Positions 51,180-62,300 of a stretch of DNA of 64,000 bases are shown here, in pieces. A program made the position numbers and the translations under genes. Under the pieces are notes generated by a model. It was not told the DNA's origin. It ran no database searches and saw only the letters and a list, made by a program, of their open reading frames with translations. This DNA comes from Warburgia ugandensis (taxonomy: Eukaryota; Streptophyta; Magnoliopsida; Canellales; Canellaceae): NCBI GenBank assembly GCA_035236585.1, contig CP141127.1, positions 76,117,495 to 76,181,494 of the forward strand. The letters run 5' to 3'. The stretch's first letter is position 1. Every line of letters begins with the position of its first letter.

Positions 51180-51400
51180 TGTTATAAAGATGCAAAAGAC
51201 AAAAAATATAAAAAATTAAGGAATACACAAATTTATGTGCTTCTTTATGGATTAAGGCACATCCACAGGCTCACACTAGTTTCACCATCATTACATGGTT
51301 CTTTTTAAACTAAGGAAATGATCATAGACTCCTTGTTAGTAGCTCAACATAATCTAATATGAGCATAACAAGATCAAGTGAATCAAGATATGCACTTACA
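51180..51400 (-). repeat. Copia 5' LTR (221 bp, internally deleted)
   Basis: Aligns at both ends with 46743-47189 but lacks about 226 bp of the middle. As the promoter LTR of a minus-strand element, this deletion would be expected to impair transcription. Confidence 0.88.
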
Positions 51401-51437
51401 ATAATAATAAAAATATGACAAAAAAAGAGAGAGATAT

Positions 51438-51527
51438 TGAATCAACTAGCAAAAGAAACTTATACCAGGTAGTACTTAGTGATTACTCGAGTTGATCTAC
51501 TAGCAAAAGAAACTTATACTGGCAGTA
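51438..51527. repeat. 54-bp tandem duplication
   Basis: CTAGCAAAAGAAACTTATAC occurs at 51446-51465 and 51500-51519. It lies between the proximal MDH exon remnant and the Copia LTR, and probably arose in the intron or exon end of the pseudogene. Confidence 0.9.
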
Positions 51528-51971
51528 TCATCATGAGTCATTCTCAATTTACGTTGAACTCTAGCTAGGATAATTATCACATCAAATCCTTCTAGTGCTT
51601 GCCCAAGTTGATCTTCTCCATGCATCCAGCAACTTGAAGCCAAGGAAAGATGAAAATTTTGAATCAAGAAATGATTGCAAGAAAAGGAACCCAAGATTTC
51701 TCATTTTTTCCTCAAATTTATTGTTGATATGGTTAACATTGGCGGCAACTCTAGGGGTTTTGGTGATATCATAAAGAGAGAACTTTAAGATGAGAGGATT
51801 TAGCTTCATAAGAAGGGTTAGTGGATAGTTGATTACCCCAGGGACACCTAAGACAACAACTTTGCGCTTAGGATTGTTTTTGAGGCAAATGATTAACACA
51901 ATATGGGGGTTGCTTTATTTTGGAAGATGAAGAAGATGCTGAAATTTGGAGGAGAGAAGACTAGAGGACAT
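51500..51971 (-). pseudogene. Mitochondrial-type malate dehydrogenase, proximal exons
   Basis: A possible start codon at 51971 begins MSSSLLSS, a presequence-like start. The body reads [19 protein letters not shown], then [15 protein letters not shown], then [12 protein letters not shown] (about 51860-51735). These match the NAD-binding beta-alpha-beta region of plant mitochondrial MDH, where the glycine motif normally reads GAAGGIGQPL. After an interval resembling an intron with lost donor (to about 51640), [17 protein letters not shown] and RKLRMTHDD follow in a second frame. These correspond to LGQALEGSDVVIIPAG and RKPGMTRDD, so two conserved residues of the substrate-binding loop are changed. 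It is separated from the distal exons (46340-46735) by the Copia element. SLYDI..TP and LSDEDIKAL favour mitochondrial over glyoxysomal MDH. Confidence 0.88.
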
Positions 51972-52721
51972 GGTATTATAAAGGCTAGTTTATTACTATT
52001 AGGAATTGGAGAGTGGAGTTTAGGTTCTCAAGGAAGAAAGTTTTTCATTCTCTCCCTCTCTAAATTTTATTGGTGAGAAGGGTTAGGAATTCTTTGTTTT
52101 CTTTTTTCAGATATGAGTAATCTCTCTTTTTCCCTTTTTTGTTTTTATTGAGAACTATTAAAGAAGATAAATTTTAATAAAATATTTACTGACACACCAC
52201 AAAACACGATTCCCCTAGCCATTCTAATGGCATCATGATGAAAGAGGTGCACCTGACATAGGTGGGTGTGTTTGATATTTCTATAGTGGAATATACCACC
52301 ATGACAAAGGTTGATAGTAGACGGTGGTATTTTATATTTTTCCTTTTTAAGTAATTATTTGCATAATAAGTATGATTATAGATTTACACTCAGTAATAAT
52401 GCCTGATTATAGGAAATAGTATTCAATGATCCAATCTGATGGATAGAAAGAAGAAGATTCAAGAAAAAGTTTGGTCCAAAAATCACTCTAATTGGACATG
52501 AGATGAGAGAGATAAAAGAAAAGCACTTTTTAAAAGGCAAGTTTGCATATAATCACATAGCTAAAAAATTGAATGTTAGGCTAGCCCGAGACTCTATCTG
52601 GTTAGAAAGGAAAGTGAGCAAGCTCAGGGATGGAGATTCAAACACCTTTGGTTTCATTAGAAACCATGCTCAAAATTAGGAGCTTTAATGGTTGAAATGT
52701 AGCTTTTGATGCTAGCTTCAT
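51972..52721. other. Unassigned sequence upstream of the MDH pseudogene
   Basis: Would hold the ancestral promoter of the minus-strand MDH copy. I see no definite TATA box or other gene. Confidence 0.35.
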
Positions 52722-53365
52722 TGTCGTCATCATCATCATCAAGAACTTATCCTGATTAGTGGTCGGTCACATGAATCTTACTCCTACATTCCCCTCTATT
52801 AAGAGTGTGGCTTCATTGTCCCAAAGTTTTTAAATCTTTTGTCACCACTTCTATCCACGTTCTTTTGGGCCTTCCCCTTACCCTTTCAAAACCTTCAACT
52901 TGGATCATCTCACTCCTTCTAGCTAGTGCCATTTCTTGTCTTCCTTGGATATGTCCAAACCATCGAAGTCTAATCTCCCTCATATTGTTACCTATTGGTG
53001 CTACTCCTAAGTCTTCTCTAATTATTTCATTTATAATTATATACTTTCTTGTCTTACCACTCATCCATCTCCACATCCACATTTCAGTGATGCTCATCCT
53101 ATGTGCATGTTGTTCCTTAGTTACCCAACACTATGATCCATGGAACGTGGCCGATCTTATAGCCACCCTATAGAATTTTCCTTTCAGTTTGGGTGGCACC
53201 TTCCAATTATACAAAACACCAAAGATGCATCTCTATTTGTTCCAACCCCTTAGATTATCTAGGTAGCCTCCATCTCAATCTCTCTGCTCTCTTGAATTAT
53301 CGACTCTAAGTACCAAAAGTGCTCTTTTACAAGGACTACTTGGTTATCAATCTTTACTAGTGCTT
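52722..53365 (-). mobile_element. RTE-type LINE, 3' end of ORF and tail
   Basis: Minus-strand translation reads HFWYLESIIQESREIE (about 53320-53275), then LKGKFYRVAIRSATFHGS (about 53195-53140), then QHAHRMSITEMWMWRWMSG and LRWFGHIQGR (about 53115-52945), and RGRPKRTW near 52865. This is the C-terminal end of plant RTE-clade reverse transcriptases, where KLKGKFYR, MRMLRWMxG and LRWFGHVxRR are typical. The 3' end keeps the family's CCGACC...GGATAAG phrase (52751-52771) and a (TGA)n tail (52728-52740). It is 5'-truncated, as is usual for LINE copies, and has stops. Confidence 0.92.
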
Positions 53366-55539
53366 CACTCTTGCTTCCCTCCTTGCTAGCATTTTTTGGT
53401 AAAGTCTACGATTGTGGGAGATCTGTCGAGGTTCAATGCATTAGTTATGGTCAGATTTCCTAAAATTCAGTTGTTGTCAATACCTATTTTTTACACCTCT
53501 TCATCAAAGCTTGTATCTTTCAAATGGTTGCCCATCAATTGTCATTCTGATGATTTTTAATAAAGAAAGGTAACTAGGAGGTTGTGAAACAGTGTGAAAC
53601 TTTAAGGGCCAACAGATCTCAATTGGTCTTGCTCATGCCAAGTGGAAATAGTCTTTCCCATGCCGAGAGTCATGAACTTGTGGTGCTTTTCTTGGACAGG
53701 TGGGTAGATACGACCAGATTAGCCACATGAGTATTGTTGTAGAAAATACCTTTGGGCATACCAAAGCATATAGTCATTAGGTACCTTGATTCTTATGTTA
53801 TAAGAGTCTAAATCTAATCTTATGAAAATTAAAAGATGACTATATTCTATTTAGAACAATTTCATCCTTAGACAAATGGTACAGCATGATAATCTTAACT
53901 TTTGGTCAATTTATAACAAGGGCTCACACTTATATAACATGTAAATTTTAAGAGTTTTTTCAAAATCTGATTTTTCAAGAACTTATGGGTTGATCTATGA
54001 TAATAGTATGAGTCAATGGACAAGTTTTCTTGTGAAAAGAAATAATGCATTGAGAGATTAGTTATAATTGTTCATTTGATTAGTAGAATTGCTATAAATA
54101 TTTAATAAATTTTGATTTTGAAGTCATTCTTAATATTTGATTTTTATAAAGTCCTAGAGGAAATGATGTTTGGTACTGTGAGCCTTCTAAAAATTTGATG
54201 GCCAAAGCTATTTATTTTAAATTTGTTTCTTTAATAGCACCCTAATCATAAAATTATGATTTTAAAGAATTTTTTAGAATTTAATTTTTTTGAAAATTTT
54301 AGCATATCTTTTTGGCAAGGTTGTTGTATTCTTATGTTTGAAATTGTAATTACTTATATTGCTAGTTATGATTATAAGTACACACGCGCGCGCGATATGT
54401 TAATCATGAGTTCTTGTATGGAATAAAAAGAACAAAATAATCTCTATCTTCTAAATAGAAGAACATGAAAAGGTGGATATCATTTTAGGTATCAAAATAT
54501 ACAATACCTATCATAAGAGTACCCAAGTGGTATTATTAAAAGGATAATGTATTAATTGCCTTTATTATTGTAAACTTCAAAAGGCTACGAATCAAACATA
54601 TATTGAACATTAGAGAAACATTGAGAGATTCCTAAGTTATTCTATGAAATAAAAGGACTTGGATAATTACAAGGTAGTAAGGAATGAAAAGGGGGGCTAC
54701 TTCTTTTATTTAAAAGAAAAATACAAGTGAAGAATTACAAAGCAAATCATTACACAATTCCATTGGCATATACTCCTAAATCTAGTCCCCACCTAAAGGG
54801 CAAAGTGCGACTTAAACCTACGATGAGGCATACTTTAGGCAGGATGCCTAGTTGTTTGCAAACCTACTACCATAGACATTTGTTGGAAATCAAAAGGGGT
54901 GTTTAGCCTAGGCATAACACTTGTTCTTTGAGATTTAAAAATGAAATGTGTTTTTGATTTGACTATGTGGTTGAAATTTATTAGTCGATTACAACTAGAA
55001 AAGAGAAAGTGGTCTACGATATGTGAGATATAGAAATGTAAGGCTAACACATTATTCTATAAGATGAGAAGGTCTTAGAAGATAAATAAATATAGTAACA
55101 TCCAAATAGATGAGACTAAAGCCCTTGAATCTGTAGAATCACAGGTGATGGGAACCCAACATGTTGTTCGATATTTTCAAACCTCAAGTTCAATGTGGCA
55201 AAAACAAGCCACTGATAAGTGGTTGAGATTGGCATTATAAAGAGAAATATTGGTGGTCATTGTTATATTAGGAGGTTAGTTTTGTACCTTAATGAGATAC
55301 TAGTGTATATAAAATCAACAAATGCATTATAAGGACTTTATCTATATGTGCCACTCATGAGAGTAAGGATCCTTTTAGGATAGCAAAAAATTTGAACATC
55401 TTAGTTGTCAAACACTTTTTGTGTTGTACTTGGTTTAAAGACTTTAGACCACCAAAAAAATCTATTAAAACTTTGAGGCACTGACAATAAGTAGTGGAGG
55501 TTTAAAATTAAAAGATGCCTTCACTTATGTATTATTATT
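53366..55539. other. Unassigned AT-rich sequence
   Basis: No gene recognised. A short alternating run CACACGCGCGCGCG sits at about 54380-54395. The segment 55130-55210 (including GTGATGGGAACCCAACATG) may be transposon-derived, since it precedes a polypurine-like tract and LTR, but no coding motif could be read. Confidence 0.35.
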
Positions 55540-56045
55540 AAGTGGGAAATTATTGAAATTTTATAATGTGAATTACAATTATTTAATTTTAAAAATATTT
55601 CTACTAAATTAAAAAAAAATTAAAACTAAGAGTTGTTTCAAAATTTAAATGAAAGGTCAAATAAGGCGGTGAAAATTAACTACCAAGATGAACGACACCT
55701 AATGAAGAGTCATTTGGTTAGAAAATAATTGATATTCATTCTATAAAAGGAGACATTTTTCTCATTTTTAACAACTTTTTTTTTTTTTTTAATTCTCGAG
55801 TTCTCTTCTACTATGATTTTGCCAGATTGAAAACTAGCTAATTAGAGTTAGAGGTGAGTCATTGGAAATGATTAAGTTGACCCACATAAGGCTTCTTATT
55901 GAAATAGTTTGACAATGATCTCAGCAGCAATCTCTTGTTCAAAGAGGGGGTAAATAACACTTTAAAGAAAGTATATTAATACACATTCAAACCACACCTA
56001 TCATTTTTCTTCTACCCTATTTTAGCTCTCTAGCAATTTTTTTTT
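55540..56045 (+). repeat. LTR-like repeat, family C copy 2, with polypurine tract
   Basis: AAGTGGGAAAT (55540-55550) is a Copia-style polypurine tract, and TATTGAAATTTTATAATGTG starts the LTR. It aligns with 44983-45530 over about 500 bp. This looks like a 3' LTR in plus orientation. Right end approximate. Confidence 0.55.
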
Positions 56046-58769
56046 TCTAGAACTTGCACTTCAATAAATGTGCGCATGTGATTGTAGATAGAGTGAGCGT
56101 AAGGCTTCTGAAATTAGACAACTCTTCTTAGGTTGTGTTTGGACATGGTTTCTTTAGTTTTTTTTTTTAATAGCCTCAAGAATAATACAACAAATTCCAT
56201 AAGTTTCTAAACATAACATGTTAGGCTAGACTATTATTGTTGTTGTTATAAGCAGTGTACTGTCGTTTGGATGTAGTCATCTTCACATAAAAAAGGTGTC
56301 TTTATCAAAGGTTTGGCTTAACAAAGACCTTAGGTAGAGATCGAGGGGGAGGAAAAAGACCAATGCAAGTGGCTATAGTTGATCTAGACAAAGGAAGAGA
56401 GCCTAGAAGAGAAGACAGAGATCTGGCAATGCCGATGAGTTTTGTAGTTGGATCTCGCTGAGAGAGGAGCAAAGGTATATAGTGGGAGACCAGAGAAGAA
56501 GACAGATCTGGTGACATCGATAGCCTTCATAGGATCTAGAGAGAGAGAGAGAGATACTGGGATATTCTTTTTTAGAATAATCAGGAAGTACGTGCTCATC
56601 TATTATGTAAAGGGAAAGTCATAGGGCCACCAGATTAGACTCTACAGGACTCATACATACGTACTAGAATGATTTTTATTGCCTCACCTTCTAAACTGTA
56701 TTTTTTTATTTTATATGTAGTGTTAGCGGCGTGCACAATCCAATAATTCATGTGTTGCTAGAACTGACTTTAAGCTTATTAGAGGAATCTTATTTAGTTT
56801 GACACGTTGGTTGGTTGGTCAAGAAAATAAAAACAAAAACTTAGGGATTGGATATTCATCATTAGATCTCAAAAAGTTTGAGATAGAATTCCCTTTTATG
56901 GAGTTATGCATATCTTAATAAATCATTTAACGTCTATTGTTTTACTGTATCTCATCTTATGAAGAATATTATCGTAGGGCGAGAGCACAGGGTGAGCTGC
57001 CGCGTGGCATTTTTACATAAAGTGTCTATTTGGTTGATGAGACAAGTATTACTGAATTTTCTGGCTTTGGATGTCTACTGGTCCAAAAAGGGTCAGGCTA
57101 CGGATTGCATATGATTAAGAACTTTATCTAAAGAATGTTTACATTTAACAACCAAAACTACATTTTTATTTTATTTTATACATATGCTAGAAAACCAGTC
57201 GTTTGATTTTTGGTCTGAGAGATAAGGGTAAGGGGCAACTCAAACCTGTGATAAGAGTATTTTAGGAGAGAGATCAAATTATCTACGATCAACTGAACTA
57301 GATATTTATTAGCAAACGCCCTATTGAATTCAATCTTAAATTTTCAACACATTTACCGTACAGCTGTATTCCCTTATCAGTCAAGAGAGACTTGAGGTTC
57401 ATCCTCAACCCTTTAAGCTACCAAAGTCATGGGCCTTGCCTACCCATTGATTTCCAAGGAGTTCATGTATTCTATTGACTTCGAACCTTTCCGCTGCAGA
57501 ATATTTGCCACTTGCTAATCATGCACATATTTGTGGTGTTTACGAAATCAATGTACCTTAGAATTTCCGACTAGTTAATGACAAACTAAACATATCTTCT
57601 CTTGCTGTGATAACGGCACTACTTAATCCATGGATAATTTTGCGCTCTGCGAAACAAAATTGCGGGTTAGTATTACTCAGTGCCCAAATAGTATGGTTTA
57701 TATAATCTCTTTTACGCAATTGTGGCTGATAATTCTACACAATCATGCATCTAATACATGGAGTAACCGGTTATATGGATTATTTGTACGAAACCGGATT
57801 ATATAACCCTTGCCAATGGATCTCAAATAAACATGATTACTATAAGATTCTTTCCAGGTTATTGTCGCTTCCCACTCACGCTCTCTCTCTAGCAAGAGTT
57901 ATAAAACAAACTACCTAAAATTTATTATCCTAATTCTTAAATATACTTAAAATCTTCCTATCTTGCAGAAAGCGCCACCTCTAACCTCCAACCAAGGGTC
58001 ACAACATGTCGTCAACCACTGCGCTAGACGGCCTTCTGCATTTTGAAAGAAGCTTTTAACTCTAAAAGAGTTGGTCATTATACACATAGACTCTAAATGC
58101 CTTTGATTCGACCGGCTTTGCCCCTACCATATCTACTAGAATTAACAAGTCAGTATGCAGCCATTTTGCACCATTAGGATCCAACCAAATGGTTCGCCGA
58201 ACATGTGTAAGAATCTCTAATGGATAACCTTATAAACTTTGAGATCCTCCAACCTGACCTATCATTATAGAGAGCAAGATAAGGTTGTTACGTCACTGAT
58301 GAAATTATCTTTAACTAAAAGTGTTTTACTTTACTGGAAGACAAATGATTTAACTGATCCGTGAAGGTGGGGGAAGCCATAGAATGTTTCTTTCCTCTAA
58401 TCAAATTGGCCAAGTTTGCATGCAGAGAGTAAGAGGGCACCAGCAATTTGGCGAAAAGGCTAATGGATGATGTTCTTTTTATAGGTAGAGAAACTGAATC
58501 ATTGATCTTGACTTACATTGCTTTCTAATTTCTTGTAAGCACATCAAAATGGAAAAGAAAGTACTAGCTGCCCACATGCAGCTTGAAGTATGTCTAAGGC
58601 TCATTTGGTTGATGATCCAAGCCGTCCACTGTTTGTGGGCCATATTATAAATAGTAAGCCTCACAAGATGTTGTCCGATCAACTGTTCCATCACCAAACT
58701 TTCTGCGGCCTATGACCTATGGTCATATACCGTTAAATTGTGTATAAATCCTAATTCTAGTTAAAATCT
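56046..58769. other. Unassigned, more complex sequence
   Basis: No gene was recognised. A local ~110-bp imperfect duplication lies at about 56385-56520 (GAAGACAGAGATCTGGCAATGCC and GAAGACAGATCTGGTGACATC). An (AG) run is at 56538-56554. The phrase near 58615 (GATCCAAGCCGTCCACTG with GTGGGCCATATT) is typical of non-coding repeat DNA in some plant genomes. Minus-strand frame 58479-58697 is its shadow. Confidence 0.35.
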
Positions 58770-58870
58770 AAAAGGGCATGAAGCTCTTGCCTATGCAGGG
58801 TCTGGAAAGGGCAGTCCCGGTACACGAAGCTCTCGTCTATGCAGGGTTTGGGAAGGGGCAGATCACAAGG
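58770..58870 (-). mobile_element. Au-SINE-like 3' ends, two in tandem
   Basis: AAAAGGGCATGAAGCTCTTG (58770) with GCAGGGTCTGG is directly followed by AAAGGGCAGTCCCGGTACAC (58806) with GCAGGGTTTGGGAAGG and GATCACAAGG. This is the same 3' module twice, about 36 bp apart, either from a tandem duplication or one SINE inserted into another. The tRNA-like head is missing. Confidence 0.7.
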
Positions 58871-59666
58871 AGGAAGTAATATAAAAAATCTATGACACAT
58901 AATTGGTGATTTGGTCATTTTAAAACATTAGCTTTGGGGTTAAAAAACTCCTAGATATTTCTTTTTCATTAAAGCATAGTTATCTTTATTTTATGCCTTC
59001 TGATTGAGCATCAGTGGCTTATTATAACTCAAAAGCCATCATCAACCATTAAACAATGAGGACCTGCTCCTATTGTTGTATAATAAAGTGAGGAGTGCCA
59101 TTATGAAAAAGGGTAGCTTGGATATTGTTTTCCCTTTTGAAGTGTTGGACATGAATAATAGAAGATGCACTTAAGCGAGTGGCAAAAGTTCAGTTTTGTT
59201 ATCTGATTGATGAAGATTATAGACGACATAAGATGTGATCGATGCGAGCATATTGGCTATCAAACAATCGGACCCAGCAAGTGAGTCTAAACGGGCGGGC
59301 ACCACTAAGTCAATTGTGGATCCTTGAATTTAACACGCAGGATTCCCTTTTGAAGCTTGTGCATATGATTAAGACGCAGATTAACAATCAATCATGTTGG
59401 GCACTATGGTTGAAAATGCTTCTATTGGATGTCAGGGGACTAACAACTGAGGAGCATGGTGGCAAGTTCAACCATTAAATGGTATATAGATATCTTGTGT
59501 CTTCAAAGTGGAAAGATTTGTAACTTCCCGTGACAGGATGGACGGAAATTGGCCAGAACTAGAAGTTCAGGTGAAATATGTGAATCCTGAACTCTGTTCT
59601 TAAATCTTATCCATAGGAGCTTGCCATCACCAGCACGATCTACGATCTCCATCCTGATTGAGACAT
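58871..59666. other. Unassigned sequence
   Basis: A 78-codon plus-strand frame at 59242-59478 resembles no family I recognise. Nothing else is visible. Confidence 0.35.
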
Positions 59667-59810
59667 AAAAAAGGTAATCCTAGTGCATGAAACTCTCATA
59701 TATAAGATAAATCATAAGATTAATAATATGCAGTCTTATCTTGCATTAATGAAAGAGACTGTTTTTATACCTTGAATCCGTAACCTCATAGTGAGACAAA
59801 CCTACTCACT
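59667..59810 (-). mobile_element. Au-SINE-like element, nearly full length
   Basis: Read on the minus strand from 59810: a tRNA-like head with GAGGTTACGGATTCAAGG (degenerate box B, about 59772-59789), then AAAACAGTCTCTTTCATTAA, TGCAAGATAAGACTGCATA, and a 3' end GCACTAGGATTACCTTTTTT. This is the module order of plant Au SINEs (box B, AAACAGCCTCTTGCAG, GCAGGGTAAGGCTGCGTA, GCACCGGGCTGCCCTTT) with about a quarter of the bases changed by eye. The middle of the 3' half (GACCC...CCCGC) is replaced by AT-rich sequence. Confidence 0.75.
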
Positions 59811-61512
59811 AGACGCAGGAATATAAAAGGCAAGGTGCGCATGCCGGAACTAGTAATCAGTATCGCACTGCGGTCACCCTGACAACTAGAGTCTAGAGTT
59901 ATCTAGGCCTCCCTAGGTGAAAATTGACAGAATCACGGATTTGGTCCACTTTTGAATTGGAGAGGTGGTGGGTTCTGTATAACGTTTTATCTCTGGAAAA
60001 GTAAAAAGACAAGGATGTCAGTCTTGCAGTCAATCAGTTGATCTAACAAGTGCCCACAATTTGTTCCAATCACCCCTGTTTTACCGTGTTCAGGTGACCC
60101 TGTATCCTTGATTTATAAAGCCTTGTTTCTTAGATGGAGATATCGTGTACTTCATTGATTAAAAGTTCCTTCCAGATGACCCAAGCATCTTTGAGTAACC
60201 CAGAAGACAAGAAATGAGGAGCCTATCTATCTTGAGAGAGGCATAAAGTCTTGTGAGAGTATCACACTGTTCATTCAGATGAAAGACTATTAGGACTGGA
60301 AATCTAAAAAAAATGGCTGTCCATACAGAATTTGACAAGGGTGACTGTGCTTAAAGGATCACTCTGTCGGGTGGGAAAGCAACGGACTTCTCATTCCCTC
60401 CCTAACCAGAGAAAAGAAGCTCACGTTTTTAAAAATGTTTGCTAATATATTAATACTTCGAAAACTGATTTGCAGCCGCTCCCGTGGAAAACTAACAAAA
60501 CATCAGCCTACGGCATCCGTCAGTCAAGGATAAAGATGTCTTCCAGTACATGGGATATGGAGGTACTGCATTTTAATGACGGAGAAGCTCCGTAATACAG
60601 ATGATATGGTGGTACTGCCAAATATGGCCTCCGTGTTTTCTGTTGGCTTTCGGGTGGGGGGTGGGGAGAAGGAAGGGCCGGTTCTCCAATTAAATCTCAT
60701 GTTCTCGCACACCACAAAACTTGTGAATAGCGGAAGCAATGAGAAGCATAGCCGCATAATGAAGATGTTCTTCTCCTTCTTTTCTCCACTTTTATTGGCT
60801 AAAGGGGCAGATTTATCCTAAATTTAAAGATCTGTGACATTCGCCCAACCAGGCCAATCCAGCAAAGCACAAAAGCAATCAGAAATAAGACAAGCGAGAG
60901 CACACGGACCTAGCCATAGAGTAACCGCATACATCGAACAGAAGTTCAACAAAAGCATAGGTGCTGAGACATTTCACGACTCACAATTCTTGCTAGTTGA
61001 TGCATGCGTTGCCATCTTACACAGTTGACATGCTGCTAAATGTTCAATAAAATTCATAATTCCCGTATAGAAGCACCAAAACAATGAAAATAGTGATAAC
61101 ATAGAAGGATAGTTTGTTATGCATATAATCGGGCATGCAAAAGCTAGAAACAAAAATTTATCTGCTCAAGATATGGCATCGTCAAACTATTTGGGAAGCT
61201 AACGTAACTTCAAATTGGTGAGGGTCGATTCAAAAGCATAGGCAGCATCCAAATTTCAACATGAATTTCAGCAGGAACTGGCTACATTTGGCAGAGGGAC
61301 ATGACCACATTGCAACAACTCCAAAGAAGCCAGAACCCCTGCTTAAGGACACTCCCATCTCAAGATTGCTGCCCATTCCCGTTTAATTCGTGTTTACCTA
61401 ATCCAGACACTATTTTGTTTTCTCCTGAATGATGTAATCATCATACTATTAGGAAACCGATTATGCTTAAATGAAATAATGCAGACTACCTCACATCAAG
61501 AAAAATACTATT
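59811..61512. other. Unassigned sequence, part likely 3' of the minus-strand gene
   Basis: The part just below 61513 would be the 3' UTR of the minus-strand exons. Opposing frames at 60524-60821 have no recognisable domain; the G-rich run at 60652-60672 inflates them. No other gene could be supported. Confidence 0.35.
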
Positions 61513-62300
61513 TCATGAATCTTTCGATGTGTTCTGTCCATCTACATCATGAAGAAACTTGGATATACATAGCCAAATAGTCTCTGGAATCTTATAGCAT
61601 GAACGCCTTGCCAAAGCAGAGATGATGTCAAACACAAATCTGCAAACCTCAGCCTTCACTGTTGGAAAGACCGAAAGCCATATGTCACCCTTTTGATCAT
61701 GGCTTACCTTTGCAGGAACACCAAAACCCAACTAACATAAAAACTAGTATTACAGATGAGAGGCACAGCTTACAGAAGCATGTTCAAGGTTGAAGTTAAA
61801 AGAGTTAACAATCTCTATGGGCTTCTATTGAAGCTAGGCAAGTGAATGAACATGCAAGTAAATGTATTTCCATTTTAAAAAACTGGTACCAAAAAGTCCA
61901 TGAAATTGAATTGTAACTAGTTAAAGTGATAAAGAAGCAAGGGTATTTTTTCAATTCAGCTTTAGATAACTAAGTTAACCAACATATAAAGGTTTAAGCT
62001 ACTTTCGAATTCATTTCAGACCCCTGGCCACAGACATCATTTCAAGTAATCACAACATGTAACTAAAGTCTACTAGAAGCTGGAGTATAAACTTTTAAGC
62101 TCACTTGTAGAATTATGTCTCAGATAAAAGAAAAGAGACAAATGGACGTTTCATAGCTAACCTTAATAGCTATCAAATTGAGTCGATGTTGACCCAGCAG
62201 GCCGCTTGTAAATCCACTGGTTGTCTCTGCACTTGAAGCATACTCAGGCGGAAGCCCAATTAGGCCAGACCCGATCAGAGTTAATTTGGTAGAAGTTTAA
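61513..62300 (-). CDS. Unidentified plant gene, last two exons (fragment)
   Basis: Exon at about 62300-62162 (minus) reads LTLIGSGLIGLPPEYASSAE, continues TTSGFTSGLLGQHRLNLIAIK, and ends at a donor AAG|GTTAGC (62162/62161). An intron of 430 bp follows, with acceptor TTATGTTAG|TTG at 61731. The terminal exon (61731-61513) continues in phase 0: LGFGVPAKVSHDQKGDIWLS, VFPTVKAEVCRFVFDIISAL, then KIPETIWLCISKFLHDVDGQ, ending NTSKDS and TGA. Correct phase and two good splice signals over 117 codons without a stop make this the best candidate for a host gene in the window. I do not recognise the family. Problems: no AG acceptor or open frame upstream of the first exon (TAA near 62304), and a Ty3/Gypsy remnant begins at 62.9 kb, so it may be a 5'-truncated pseudogene. 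A second in-exon donor (AAG|GTAAGC, 61707) could give an alternative short exon. Confidence 0.55.

Larger units (their letters stand above)
46743..51400 (-). mobile_element. Ty1/Copia element (Tork/Tnt1-like), inactivated
   Basis: The LTRs start TGTTATGAAGATGC (46743) and TGTTATAAAGATGC (51180) and end ACTCACA (47189) and ACTTACA (51400). The right one has lost about 226 bp. A primer site and polypurine tract (AAGTGGGAGATTA) sit inside them, both indicating right-to-left transcription. Between them the Copia order gag, zinc knuckle, protease, integrase, reverse transcriptase, RNase H can be read, with many stops and frameshifts. The Gag and integrase style fits the Tork/Tnt1 lineage. Flanks ATTAG and ATAAT are not a clear target-site duplication. 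The element lies inside the MDH pseudogene, in the same orientation. Confidence 0.9.
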
